DNA from: Cognatishimia maritima
GTDB lineage: Bacteria > Pseudomonadota > Alphaproteobacteria > Rhodobacterales > Rhodobacteraceae
Direction of reading: 5' to 3'
Length of the DNA stretch: 64,000 nucleotides
Assembly (NCBI RefSeq): GCF_900129685.1
Contig: NZ_FQWM01000008.1
Span: 62,001-126,000 of the forward strand
Below, piece by piece: positions 8,001 to 16,922 of this stretch (within the stretch, counting starts at the first letter, position 1; each line of letters opens with the position of its first letter). The notes beneath the pieces are model-generated. The model saw nothing but the letters and a program-made list of their open reading frames with translations, did no database searches and was not told the origin of the DNA. Position numbers and translations under genes: made by a program.

Positions 8001-9482
8001 ATGTCAGCGCAGTCAAAAGCACTTTCTGAACTGGGGTTGACCGCAATGGGCGGGCGCAATCCTCAGATCACAGGCATCGCGGTGGATAGCCGTGAAATCA
8101 AAGACGGTTTTCTATTTGCGGCCTTGCCGGGCACGCGGGTGCATGGCGCGACATTTATCCAATTTGCGATCCGTATGGGGGCTGCAGCCGTTTTAACCGA
8201 CTCCGAGGGCGCGCGCATTGCAGCAAATGAGCTAAACGCCGCCGATGTCGCGCTGGTCATTTGCGAAGACGCACGCCAAGCGCTGGCCTATACAGCAGCG
8301 CTTTGGTTTGAGCAGCAGCCAACCGTTGTCGCTGCTGTGACTGGGACCAATGGGAAGACCTCTGTCGCCACATTTCTGCGTATGATCTGGCAAGAACTTG
8401 GCCTGCCAGCCGCCAACCTTGGCACAACCGGCGTAGAAGGCGATTTTGAGGCCCCCCTGAAGCACACGACGCCAGAGCCGATCACCCTGCATCGCACCCT
8501 GCGGGATGCAACCCAAGCCGGGGTTGAATGTGTCGCAATGGAAGCCAGTTCGCACGGGCTGGAACAGCGGCGTTTGGATGGGGTGCAATTGACGGCGGCA
8601 GGTTTTACGAATTTCACGCAGGACCATCTGGATTACCACGCCACCTTTGATGATTATTTTGACGCCAAAGCAGGGCTGTTTGCGCGCGTTTTGCCCGAAG
8701 ACGGCACCGCTGTGATCAATATCGATGACATGCGCGGCACGGATATGGCCGCGATCGCCAAGGGGCGCGGACAGCATGTGATCACCGTGGGACGCCATGG
8801 TGCCGATCTGGAACTTCTGGCCCAACGGTTTGACGCGACAGGGCAAGATATCCGGTTTTCCTTTGGCGGAGAGATCTACCAGACGCGGCTCAATCTCATT
8901 GGCGGTTTTCAGGCAGAAAACGTGCTGCTGGCCGCTGGCTTGGCCATCGCCTGTGGGGCTGATCCGCGACGGGTGTTTGAGGTATTGCACGAATTGACCA
9001 CAGTTCGGGGCCGCATGCAGCTTGCAGCAACGCGTTTGAACGGGGCGGCGGTCTTTGTGGACTATGCCCATACGCCAGATGCCGTCGCGACCGCGCTAAA
9101 GGCGATGCGCCCGCATGTTATGGGCCGTTTGGTGGCCATCGTTGGCGCAGGCGGAGATCGCGACCCGGGCAAAAGGCCCCTGATGGGGGCTGCTGCGGCA
9201 CAGAATGCGGATATCGTGTTCGTGACCGACGATAACCCGCGTTCTGAAGACCCTGCTGATATCCGCACCATGGTCTTGGAAGGCGCGCCTGAGGCGATTG
9301 AAGTTGGTGATCGGGCCGAAGCGATATTGCGCGGCGTTGATGCGCTTGGGCCGGGTGACGCGTTGCTGATTGCAGGCAAAGGGCATGAAACCGGACAGAT
9401 CGTCGGCGATGACATTTTGCCTTTTGATGATGCTGAACAGGCAAGCGTCGCCGTGATGGCGCTGGATGGGGGACTTGCGTGA
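8001..9482 (+). CDS. murE: UDP-MurNAc-L-Ala-D-Glu:meso-diaminopimelate ligase
   Basis: Cytoplasmic Mur ligase that adds the third residue of the peptidoglycan stem peptide using ATP. The 493-residue protein shows the ATP loop GTNGKTS (residues 115-121), the TTPEPITLHR substrate segment, MEASSHGLEQRR, and TNFTQDHLDYHATFDDYF. The DNPR motif at 411-414 is the known marker for ligases that select meso-diaminopimelate rather than lysine, which fits a Gram-negative cell wall. Its stop overlaps the murF start (GTGATG), so the two are translationally coupled. Confidence 0.97.
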   Translation: MSAQSKALSELGLTAMGGRNPQITGIAVDSREIKDGFLFAALPGTRVHGATFIQFAIRMGAAAVLTDSEGARIAANELNAADVALVICEDARQALAYTAALWFEQQPTVVAAVTGTNGKTSVATFLRMIWQELGLPAANLGTTGVEGDFEAPLKHTTPEPITLHRTLRDATQAGVECVAMEASSHGLEQRRLDGVQLTAAGFTNFTQDHLDYHATFDDYFDAKAGLFARVLPEDGTAVINIDDMRGTDMAAIAKGRGQHVITVGRHGADLELLAQRFDATGQDIRFSFGGEIYQTRLNLIGGFQAENVLLAAGLAIACGADPRRVFEVLHELTTVRGRMQLAATRLNGAAVFVDYAHTPDAVATALKAMRPHVMGRLVAIVGAGGDRDPGKRPLMGAAAAQNADIVFVTDDNPRSEDPADIRTMVLEGAPEAIEVGDRAEAILRGVDALGPGDALLIAGKGHETGQIVGDDILPFDDAEQASVAVMALDGGLA

Positions 9483-10936
9483 TGACCGGCCTTCCGCTTT
9501 GGACCGCGATTGAAGCCGCCGCTGCAACAGCCGGTGTGGCCACAACCGATTGGGAATGCACCGGCATTTCCATCGACACGCGCACGCTGGAACCCGGTGA
9601 TTTGTTTGTGGCACTGAAAGCCGCCCGCGATGGGCATGACTTTGTTGCGCAAGCCTTGGACGCGGGCGCAGCAGCGGCGCTGGTCAGTCATCGCCCCGAA
9701 GGCGTGGCCGAAGATGCGCCATTGTTGATTGTGCCCGACGTGCAGGTCGCTCTTGAAAGCCTTGGCCGTGCGGCACGGGCCCGGATGAATGGCAAAGTTG
9801 TGGCTGTCACCGGGTCAGTCGGGAAGACCTCGACCAAAGAGATGCTGCGCACTGTCCTGACCGGGCAGGGCCAAACACATGCGTCGGTGGCAAGCTATAA
9901 CAACCATTGGGGCGTCCCGCTGACATTGGCGCGCATGCCGCAAGAGACCGACTTTGCGGTGATCGAGATCGGGATGAACCATCCCGGTGAAATCGCGCCT
10001 TTGGTGCGCATGGCGCGGCCGCATGTGGCAATTGTCACGACCGTTGCACCCGCCCATTTGGCGGCCTTTGAAAATGTCGAAGGCATCGCCCGCGAAAAGG
10101 CTTCTATTTTCAGCGGGTTGGAGCGCAGTGGCGTCGCGATTTACAACGCTGATTTAGACGTAACGCCGATCCTGTCAGAGATCGCCGAGCAACACTCATC
10201 CAAGCAAATCACTTTCGGTGAGGCCGAAGGCGCGACGTTGCACCTGAAATCCGCCACGGTGAATGACAGCTGTACCGTGGCGTCGGTTCAGGTCGCGGGG
10301 AAGCCGGTGCTGTTCAAGGTGGCCGTCCCCGGACGCCACTATGCCATGAACGCGCTAAGTGTGCTGGGCACGGTGAAGGCGTTGAAACTTGATATGGCAA
10401 TTGCCGTTTCTGATCTGGGCCAATGGGCGCCAGGTGCGGGACGGGGGCAGCGAGAGGTGATCTCGCTTGACCGTGTCGACCCGCGCCCAACGATCGAGTT
10501 GATTGACGATGCCTATAACGCTAATCCGGCGTCCATGGCGGCATCGCTAGAGGTTCTTGCGGCCGCCGAGGTCACCAATGACGTAGGCCGGATCAGCCGG
10601 GGTCGCCGCATTGCCTACCTTGGTGACATGGGCGAGCTTGGCCCGACAGAAGCTGACATTCACCGGGATCTCGCAACACTTCCGTCGATGGAGAAAATCG
10701 ACCGCGTGCATTGCATTGGACCATTAATGCGCAATCTGCATGACGCTTTGCCCGCCCAAAAACGGGGTCGCTGGGCGCCGGACGCTGCGACGATGGTTGA
10801 CGGTATTGCCAAGGATTTAGACGCGGGCGACGTCGTTTTGGCGAAGGGCTCTAACTACACTGGGGTTGGCCGCGTGGTTGACGCGATCCGAAAATTGGGC
10901 CATCCCGCAGCGAAGGCGAACGAGGATAATTCATAA
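9479..10936 (+). CDS. murF: UDP-MurNAc-tripeptide:D-Ala-D-Ala ligase
   Basis: Completes the UDP-MurNAc-pentapeptide by adding D-Ala-D-Ala with ATP. The 485-residue protein has the P-loop GSVGKTSTKE (112-121), the ASYNNHWGVPLTL segment specific for MurF, EIGMNHPGEI, and IDDAYNANPASM in the C-terminal part. The start is GTG at 9479 or the following ATG at 9482; both lie inside the murE stop overlap. mraY begins at the base after its stop. Confidence 0.97.
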   Translation: MMTGLPLWTAIEAAAATAGVATTDWECTGISIDTRTLEPGDLFVALKAARDGHDFVAQALDAGAAAALVSHRPEGVAEDAPLLIVPDVQVALESLGRAARARMNGKVVAVTGSVGKTSTKEMLRTVLTGQGQTHASVASYNNHWGVPLTLARMPQETDFAVIEIGMNHPGEIAPLVRMARPHVAIVTTVAPAHLAAFENVEGIAREKASIFSGLERSGVAIYNADLDVTPILSEIAEQHSSKQITFGEAEGATLHLKSATVNDSCTVASVQVAGKPVLFKVAVPGRHYAMNALSVLGTVKALKLDMAIAVSDLGQWAPGAGRGQREVISLDRVDPRPTIELIDDAYNANPASMAASLEVLAAAEVTNDVGRISRGRRIAYLGDMGELGPTEADIHRDLATLPSMEKIDRVHCIGPLMRNLHDALPAQKRGRWAPDAATMVDGIAKDLDAGDVVLAKGSNYTGVGRVVDAIRKLGHPAAKANEDNS

Positions 10937-12019
10937 ATGCTATATTGGCTGACAGCGCTTTCGGACGGGGGCGACGTTTTCAACCTGTTCCGGTACATCA
11001 CTTTCCGCGCTGGTGGCGCATTTATGACGGCGCTGTTTTTCGGCTTTATCTTTGGTCGTCCCTTGATCAATGTTTTGCGCCGCAAGCAGGGCAAAGGCCA
11101 GCCGATCCGCGATGATGGCCCGGAAAGCCATTTTGAAAAGGCCGGAACGCCGACCATGGGTGGGCTGCTGATTGTCGGCGCGGTGTCGACGGCGACGCTG
11201 CTTTGGGCACGGTGGGAAAATGGCTTTGTCTGGCTCGTGCTGTTTGTGACGCTGGCCTACGCGGCAATTGGTTTTGCCGATGATTTTGCCAAGGTCAGCA
11301 AGCAAAACACCAAAGGTGTGTCCAGTAAGATACGGCTTTTGCTGGGTTTCTTGATCGCCGCTATCGCCAGCTACTGGGCAACAATTCTGCATCCGGAAGC
11401 ATTGCAATTCCGCGTAGCTTTACCCGTTTTCAAAGACTTGCTGCTGAACTTCGGCGTCTTTTTTATTCCTTTTGCGATGTTTGTCATCGTCGGCGCGGCA
11501 AACGCCGTGAACCTGACCGATGGTCTGGACGGTCTGGCGATTATGCCCTCCATGATCGCGGCGGGCGCTTTGGGCATCATCGCCTATGCCGTTGGCCGCG
11601 TTGACTTCACCGAATATCTGGACGTGCACTATGTGCCCGGCACTGGTGAAATTCTGATCTTTACGGCCAGCCTCATCGGCGGCGGCTTAGGCTTTTTGTG
11701 GTACAACGCGCCGCCTGCGGCGGTCTTTATGGGTGACACAGGTTCGCTGGCTCTCGGCGGAGCGCTGGGTGCAATTGCCGTGGCAACCAAACACGAGTTG
11801 GTGCTGGGTATCGTGGGTGGTGTCTTTGTGGTCGAGGCGCTCTCGGTGATCATTCAGGTGCTTTATTTTAAACGCACCGGAAAACGTGTGTTCCTCATGG
11901 CCCCGATCCACCACCATTATGAGAAAAAGGGCTGGGCAGAACCGCAGATTGTGATCCGGTTTTGGATCATCTCTTTGATCCTTGCCATGATTGGTCTGGC
12001 GACGCTGAAAGTGCGTTAA
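10937..12019 (+). CDS. mraY: Phospho-N-acetylmuramoyl-pentapeptide transferase
   Basis: Integral inner-membrane enzyme that transfers phospho-MurNAc-pentapeptide to undecaprenyl phosphate, giving lipid I. The 360-residue protein has about ten transmembrane helices and the family motifs: [10 protein letters not shown], the catalytic Asp pair in [34 protein letters not shown] and [12 protein letters not shown]. Length matches the family (360). The ATG directly follows the murF stop. Its last four bases overlap the end of the convergent glsA gene, so the transcripts collide here. Confidence 0.98.
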   Translation: MLYWLTALSDGGDVFNLFRYITFRAGGAFMTALFFGFIFGRPLINVLRRKQGKGQPIRDDGPESHFEKAGTPTMGGLLIVGAVSTATLLWARWENGFVWLVLFVTLAYAAIGFADDFAKVSKQNTKGVSSKIRLLLGFLIAAIASYWATILHPEALQFRVALPVFKDLLLNFGVFFIPFAMFVIVGAANAVNLTDGLDGLAIMPSMIAAGALGIIAYAVGRVDFTEYLDVHYVPGTGEILIFTASLIGGGLGFLWYNAPPAAVFMGDTGSLALGGALGAIAVATKHELVLGIVGGVFVVEALSVIIQVLYFKRTGKRVFLMAPIHHHYEKKGWAEPQIVIRFWIISLILAMIGLATLKVR

Positions 12020-12930
12020 AAGATCGACCAATCCATGTGATGCGCGAGGCGTTCCAGCGCCTCGGTTCCCAGTTTTGAATTGCCGTTGCGATCAAGACCG
12101 GGCGACCAGACCGCAATTGAGGCAGCGCCCGGTACAATTGCCAGAATACCACCACCCACACCACTTTTGGCGGGCAGACCGACGCGGTAGGCGAAATCGC
12201 CAGAGCCGTCGTAATGCCCACAGGTCAACATCAGCGCATTCATCCGCCGCACGCGCGATTGCGCGACCATGCGCGGGCCCGCGTCAGCGCCCATCAAAAA
12301 ACGCCCCGCCAGCGCCAATTGGGCGGTCGTCAGTTCTATGGCGCATTGGTGGAAGTAGGTGCCCAAGGTCAATTCCGGCGCGTTGCGCAGGTTGCCGTGA
12401 TCTGCAAGAAAATGAGCGAGCGCAAAGTTGCGATGGCCATGTGCCTGTTCTGATTTGGCAACCGCTTCGTTGATGTGAATGTCGGCATCTTCGGCAGCGG
12501 CGCGCACAAAGCCAACAATCTCTGCCAGCGCCTGTTTTGGGGCGCGGCCTGCCAGCACTTCGTCGGTTGTCACAATCGCGCCCGCATTCACAAAAGGGTT
12601 TCGGGGGATACCGTTTTCCTGTTCCAGCTGAACGATAGAATTAAAGGCATTGCCAGAAGGTTCGCGCCCAACGCGCTGCCAAATTTGGTCGCCGCTGCGG
12701 CCCAAGGCAATCGCCAATGTGAAGACCTTTGTGATGCTCTGCGCCGAGAAACCGACGTTGCAGGCGCCCGCGTTGAACTGTGCCCCAGCCGCCGTGACAA
12801 CTGAGATCGCGAATTGGTTTGGATCAACCTGCGCCAATTCCGGAACATAGTTCGCCACGTGGCCGCGCTCTGCGCGCGCGTCCATCATTTCGGTGATCTC
12901 ATCCAAGGTGCTTTGGATATCCATGGGCAT
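12016..12930 (-). CDS. glsA: Glutaminase A
   Basis: Hydrolyses L-glutamine to glutamate and ammonia in the cytoplasm. The 304-residue protein has the serine-dependent glutaminase fold: the S-x-x-K catalytic motif in [62 protein letters not shown] and [13 protein letters not shown]. Length is normal (about 305). The ATG at 12930 has GGAG six bases upstream. The gene is inserted on the opposite strand between mraY and murD, overlapping the mraY end by four bases and leaving murD with its own upstream region. Whether this placement is shared by relatives cannot be judged here. Confidence 0.96.
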   Translation of the reverse strand: MPMDIQSTLDEITEMMDARAERGHVANYVPELAQVDPNQFAISVVTAAGAQFNAGACNVGFSAQSITKVFTLAIALGRSGDQIWQRVGREPSGNAFNSIVQLEQENGIPRNPFVNAGAIVTTDEVLAGRAPKQALAEIVGFVRAAAEDADIHINEAVAKSEQAHGHRNFALAHFLADHGNLRNAPELTLGTYFHQCAIELTTAQLALAGRFLMGADAGPRMVAQSRVRRMNALMLTCGHYDGSGDFAYRVGLPAKSGVGGGILAIVPGAASIAVWSPGLDRNGNSKLGTEALERLAHHMDWSIF

Positions 12931-13071
12931 ATTGTACTCCGTCTAAGCAGAGCAGTGCCGAGCAAAACAGGCGGTGTCAACCACCAGCCACGGCGTGGAA
13001 ATCACTGGCGAGTGGGCGACCGTCTGGCCTATAAGCCAATAAGACAGCCGCAAAGGCGTGGAGGCAGCAGT

Positions 13072-14475
13072 ATGATTCCTGTGCAAGGGTTTTCCGGTAA
13101 ACGTGTTGGCGTTCTTGGCCTGGGCCGATCTGGCCTGACGGCAGCGCGGGCGTTACAAGCTGGTGGCGCGACGCCGGTGTGTTGGGACGACAACCCTGCG
13201 ACGCGTGAGGCTGCTGAGGCTGAAGGTTTCGAGATCACAGAGTTGGGCAAGCCGGGCGCGATGGATGATTTGGCGTGCCTGATTGTGTCGCCCGGCATTC
13301 CACATCTTTACCCAGAACCAAATCCAATAATCCGCGCGGCATTGGTGGCGGGCGTGCCTGTGGACAATGATATCAGCCTGTTCTTTGGGTCCTTTGCCAC
13401 GAAGGATTGGGACAATTTCGACGTGATGCCCAAAGTCGTCGCGGTGACCGGGTCAAACGGAAAGTCGACCACATCAGCCTTGATCCACCATGTTTTGCAG
13501 CAGGCGGGGCGCAATACGCAATTGGCAGGCAACATTGGCCGTGGCGTGCTGGATATTGACCCGGCTGCTGACGGGGATGTCGTGGTTTTGGAACTGTCCA
13601 GCTACCAGACCGATCTTGCGCGAAACCTGACGCCGGATGTGGCGGTCTTTACCAATCTGTCGCCAGATCATCTGGATCGCCACGGCGGCATGGGCGGATA
13701 TTTTGCCGCCAAACGCAGGCTCTTTGCCGAAGGTGGGCCGGACCGGGCCATAATTGGCATTGATGAAGACGAGGGTTTGTATCTGGCGGGGCAGCTGTCG
13801 CAATCCGCCGCCGATGATCGCGTGATCCGCCTGTCTGTTGAACGCAAACTCACCGGGCCCGGCTGGCAGGTTTTTGCGCGCAAAGGGTTCCTTTCAGAGT
13901 ATCGCAAAGGGCGTCAGGTCGGTTCCGTTGACCTGCGGCCAATCAAAGGCTTGCCCGGCGCGCACAACCATCAAAACGCCTGTGCCGCCTATGCGGTCTG
14001 CCGGACATTGGGGCTGGCCCCGAAGGTGATCGGAGCGGGTTTTGCCAGCTTTGGCGGTTTGCCGCATCGGTCGCAGATCATTGCCAAAGCCAAGGGTGTG
14101 ACCTTTGTGAATGACAGCAAAGCCACCAATGTTGACGCTGCGATCAAGGCGCTAAGCGCGTTCAAAAACATTCGTTGGATCTGCGGAGGCTTGGAAAAAG
14201 AAGGCGGGCTTGACGCTTTGGCGGCGGCTGCAGGTAACGTCGTGCAGGCCTATGTGATCGGGCGCGAGGCAGCGGCATTTGCCATGCGGCTAGGGACTGT
14301 CCCGTCTGAGGTCTGCACCACGATGGAACAGGCCGTCGCGCGCGCAATGGACGACGCGCAGGATGGTGACACGGTCCTGCTTGCCCCGGCGGCGGCGAGT
14401 TTTGATCAATACGACAGTTTCGAAAAACGCGGCGAACACTTTGCGTCATTGGTGCAAACCGCACTGCAAGAGTAG
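13072..14475 (+). CDS. murD: UDP-N-acetylmuramoyl-L-alanine:D-glutamate ligase
   Basis: Adds D-glutamate to UDP-MurNAc-L-alanine with ATP. The 467-residue protein begins with the Rossmann-like [16 protein letters not shown]. It has ATP loop [50 protein letters not shown] and [12 protein letters not shown] placed the start at the ATG of 13072 because it has GGAGG seven bases upstream and matches the family N-terminus; the open frame extends 86 codons upstream across the glsA promoter region without support. Normally ftsW follows murD; here about 9.4 kb of unrelated DNA comes next. Confidence 0.97.
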   Translation: MIPVQGFSGKRVGVLGLGRSGLTAARALQAGGATPVCWDDNPATREAAEAEGFEITELGKPGAMDDLACLIVSPGIPHLYPEPNPIIRAALVAGVPVDNDISLFFGSFATKDWDNFDVMPKVVAVTGSNGKSTTSALIHHVLQQAGRNTQLAGNIGRGVLDIDPAADGDVVVLELSSYQTDLARNLTPDVAVFTNLSPDHLDRHGGMGGYFAAKRRLFAEGGPDRAIIGIDEDEGLYLAGQLSQSAADDRVIRLSVERKLTGPGWQVFARKGFLSEYRKGRQVGSVDLRPIKGLPGAHNHQNACAAYAVCRTLGLAPKVIGAGFASFGGLPHRSQIIAKAKGVTFVNDSKATNVDAAIKALSAFKNIRWICGGLEKEGGLDALAAAAGNVVQAYVIGREAAAFAMRLGTVPSEVCTTMEQAVARAMDDAQDGDTVLLAPAAASFDQYDSFEKRGEHFASLVQTALQE

Positions 14476-14989
14476 GGGCCTTGCCCGTGTATCGTTTACA
14501 GTTCGCGCGGGTTTGTTTCTTCTATGTTGCTAACTGACGAACTTAAACCTTTGCAAAGTTGGCGTTAGTAGTTTGACCGTATTCTACTTGGTCTCTCTTC
14601 TGAAGTGCTCCATCGCTATGTTTAGGAACCCGAGGACCTAAGCTGTAAAACACGAGACCTAAGACCGAAAAGATTGTATCTAAGCCGCGACAAGTAGATT
14701 TACTTATGAGCCAAAGGGGCGTCTTGATTCGATCGGACAGACTGTGAGCCGAACTTTAAGCCGCCATCAGATCCAATAAATCCGACGACATACAGGGGCA
14801 AACTTCAGCGGATCCATCATGCGCAATATCTGCGTTTGAAACAGTAAATTTGGAGATTGCATCACTTCACGCTCCTTCGCTGCCCTTGGGTACTGATGAA
14901 CGGCGTGAATTCAGCAGCTATATTAGACACCACTGCGTACTTTGGCGACTATGACCGCGATCTGTCCGCAGGTCTCAAGCAGGTCGTTT
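14476..14989. other. Intergenic region at the left border of the inserted sugar locus
   Basis: About 510 bases without a supportable gene. Base composition drops in GC soon after the murD stop. Short open frames (for example 14857-15072 on the plus strand) lack ribosome sites and family features. No direct repeat, tRNA or integrase fragment was recognised, though I could not test this by alignment. Confidence 0.5.
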
Positions 14990-16024
14990 CTAAACGTGTT
15001 GTCCGACAAATCTCACTTGGAATGGCAGTGCCGCTGCCCCCGTCGCGAGTGCATGAGGTCCTAAATTGCTAGGCCGAATTTTGTGTAGGGTCCTCAATTC
15101 TTTCCCGACATTGCTAACAAGCTCAAGTGTCTGTTCAGAAGAATAGGGCGTCGAGATAATGACAGTCGAAGTCGAAACAAATTTGGAAATCATTTCAATG
15201 CGATCGACTAGTGAGCTGACCGATTGCGTTAGCCACTCGAGCGTTTCATGAGGTGCTGCAGAGGACCTAGGGGAATCACACGCATGATCTTCTCCAGAGT
15301 AAATTTTCCCATCCAAACAAATTCGCGTGTGAAGATCGCCGTCAACAAAGAATTGAATATAATCAGTGCCTTCGCGCGCGGCACCAAAAATCGCTTCGGC
15401 ACTTACAAGCGCAGTCATTTCATCTTGAATGTGTACGTCTTGCCCAACATATTCGGTGATGAATTTTTCAAGTTTCTCTATATCGAGTTGGGATTCTGAG
15501 ATCGCAATAGGTGCCTTAGATCTTGGTAGCGTGAGTCCAATGCCAATAAGCCGATCCCAACTTTTTTTGCCGCAATCTGCCTTTAGTGCGTCTAAAACCT
15601 GTTTGATATTCTGTTGAACGTTATCTGCCGAACAGTCTGACAGGTTAACGCTTGCATAAGCAACCTTTTGTCCGAGCAAGTTGACGACGACGGCTGTGAT
15701 CCCTGTCTTTCGTATATTTAGACCTATCGAGTAGGCGCCTTTATCGTTCAGATTAATCGGCCTGCTTGGCGGCCCAACACGACCTTTGACTGCGTTTCCT
15801 TTGACAATAAGTTTGTCTGCCTCAAGTGCGCGGACAATCACAGAAATGGTCTGAGCGGATAAGCCGCTTGCCTGAACGAGTTCCATTCGGGTCATGCCGT
15901 CACGTTGTAGCAGCAGCGATATGATCAGACGTTCGTTCAAGCTGCGCGCTACAACCTGGTTCATGCCGCTAACTTCGCTTGAGCGCCGTACCGGGGGCGG
16001 TGGAGAAAATCTCATATCAGGCAT
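14990..16024 (-). CDS. ROK family transcriptional regulator, degenerate kinase domain
   Basis: Probable repressor of the adjacent sugar genes. The 344-residue protein has an N-terminal winged helix-turn-helix (about residues 27-75; SLLLQRDGMTRMELVQASGLSAQTISVIVRALE) followed by a ROK-type domain (YSIGLNIRKTGITAVVVNLLGQ). The zinc-binding Cys cluster (CxCGxxGC) usual in ROK proteins is absent, the corresponding region reading GEDHACDSPRSS, and the kinase catalytic region is not conserved, so it should act as a sensor and regulator only. It lies 33 bases downstream of the esterase gene on the same strand and probably shares its transcript. Codon use is more AT-rich than in the dcw genes. Confidence 0.85.
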   Translation of the reverse strand: MPDMRFSPPPPVRRSSEVSGMNQVVARSLNERLIISLLLQRDGMTRMELVQASGLSAQTISVIVRALEADKLIVKGNAVKGRVGPPSRPINLNDKGAYSIGLNIRKTGITAVVVNLLGQKVAYASVNLSDCSADNVQQNIKQVLDALKADCGKKSWDRLIGIGLTLPRSKAPIAISESQLDIEKLEKFITEYVGQDVHIQDEMTALVSAEAIFGAAREGTDYIQFFVDGDLHTRICLDGKIYSGEDHACDSPRSSAAPHETLEWLTQSVSSLVDRIEMISKFVSTSTVIISTPYSSEQTLELVSNVGKELRTLHKIRPSNLGPHALATGAAALPFQVRFVGQHV

Positions 16025-16057
16025 GACACGCCTCTTTTTTCTTGAGTTGAAATTGCG

Positions 16058-16702
16058 TCACTCTATCCAACCGATTGATGCCACTTCTTCTGCGATTGCA
16101 TATCCTAAATCACTATGTGCTTGCGCATCCAAATGAAATCCATCTTCGTCGGAAGATTTTACAACAATCGCAGAATCAAAAAAATGTGCTTCGTGCGCAT
16201 TGGCGATGCGTTCGAAATGATGTGCGAAGGCCTGAGATTTTTCGTAGGCGCCTTCAAATACAGATGCCCATTCTTTTAGGTCTGACGCTGTTGGGGGCGG
16301 GGAGACAACCAATATCTCAGGAGTCCGGCCTTCGACGCCAGCAGGCATTGATTTGATGTCAGAGATCAATGCACCGACGCCCATTGCGATTTCGCTAGGC
16401 GTTTTGTTGAAGCGAATTTTGAGGTCATTGGTTCCAAGCATAATGATGATCAGATCGAGCGGCTTGTGGCTCATGATACAAGGGCGCAAATAAGTGCGGC
16501 CATTTTTTTCCGGTCCTTCAATCGGGTCATCACTGACGGTGGTTCTACCGCTTAATCCTTCTTCGATGACCAGCCAATTTGGCCCGAGTAGTTTGCGCAA
16601 TACACCCGGCCAGCGAATATCGGGGGGATATCGGTCATCCGGTTTGTTGGCTGTCGTCTGACCATAAGTGTTTGAATCTCCGTAACATAATACTGTTCTC
16701 AA
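16058..16702 (-). CDS. SGNH/GDSL hydrolase, MsAcT-like esterase or acyltransferase
   Basis: A 214-residue serine esterase. All four SGNH blocks are visible: GDSNT with Ser10, the Gly in EEGLSGRTT (about 48-55), GTND at 90-93, and the DGFH block with Asp187 and His190. Segments such as VIEEGLSGRT, PLDLIIIMLGTND and LVVSPPP closely resemble the Mycobacterium smegmatis arylesterase/acyltransferase MsAcT; this comparison is from memory. No signal peptide, so it should act in the cytoplasm. It is the first gene of the minus-strand arm and diverges from the sugar transporter genes. I infer that it removes an ester group from an imported sugar; an unrelated housekeeping esterase is the alternative. 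Confidence 0.85.
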   Translation of the reverse strand: MRTVLCYGDSNTYGQTTANKPDDRYPPDIRWPGVLRKLLGPNWLVIEEGLSGRTTVSDDPIEGPEKNGRTYLRPCIMSHKPLDLIIIMLGTNDLKIRFNKTPSEIAMGVGALISDIKSMPAGVEGRTPEILVVSPPPTASDLKEWASVFEGAYEKSQAFAHHFERIANAHEAHFFDSAIVVKSSDEDGFHLDAQAHSDLGYAIAEEVASIGWIE

Positions 16703-16773
16703 AGCCAGTTCCTCCTGTCTGTGCGGTGCAAGCCAATCTTAAAAATTTCACAGCTCATTGCTTTTTCGAGCTG

Positions 16774-16803
16774 AAAGTAAAGGTGATTTTTGGTAAACGT
16801 CAA
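16774..16803 (-). promoter_or_regulatory. Promoter of the esterase-repressor arm
   Basis: On the minus strand TTGACG (16803-16798) is followed, 18 bases on, by TACTTT (16779-16774). The -35 element forms the left end of the 33-bp palindrome, mirroring the plus-strand promoter. Confidence 0.5.
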
Positions 16804-16831
16804 TAGTAATTCATTCTGAATAATTATTGAC
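16799..16831. promoter_or_regulatory. 33-bp palindromic operator between divergent arms
   Basis: A near-perfect inverted repeat. The outer arms GTCAATA/TATTGAC pair exactly, and inner ATTCA/TGAAT pair exactly around a three-base centre; each half has only two interior mismatches. Both ends contain TTGAC, the -35 element of a promoter facing outwards. A repressor bound here would cover both -35 regions. The adjacent ROK regulator is the likely ligand-responsive binder (inference). Confidence 0.7.
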
Positions 16832-16856
16832 AGGTATTCGGAATTGGTGATTGATA
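16827..16856 (+). promoter_or_regulatory. Promoter of the sugar transporter operon
   Basis: TTGACA at 16827-16832 matches the -35 consensus fully; after an 18-base spacer TTGATA at 16851-16856 serves as -10. It lies about 70 bases before the substrate-binding-protein start and overlaps the right end of the palindrome. Confidence 0.65.
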
Positions 16857-16922
16857 AAAGGCGTCAGTAAGACTCAGGAGGAGTCCGTTGTGGGGTTTTG
16901 CGACGAACAAGGAGGTAAAGAA

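Noticed and set aside
12814-13071. Upstream extension of murD by 86 codons
   Set aside because: It overlaps the glsA start region, has no homology to MurD, and the ATG at 13072 has a strong ribosome site.
14857-15072. A 71-codon open frame at the left border of the sugar locus
   Set aside because: It overlaps the ROK gene end antisense and shows no conserved features; a transposase or integrase remnant could not be recognised.
16851-16922. Upstream extension of the substrate-binding protein from a TTG at 16851
   Set aside because: The codon is the -10 element of the promoter; the ATG at 16923 has GGAGG and opens a normal signal peptide.
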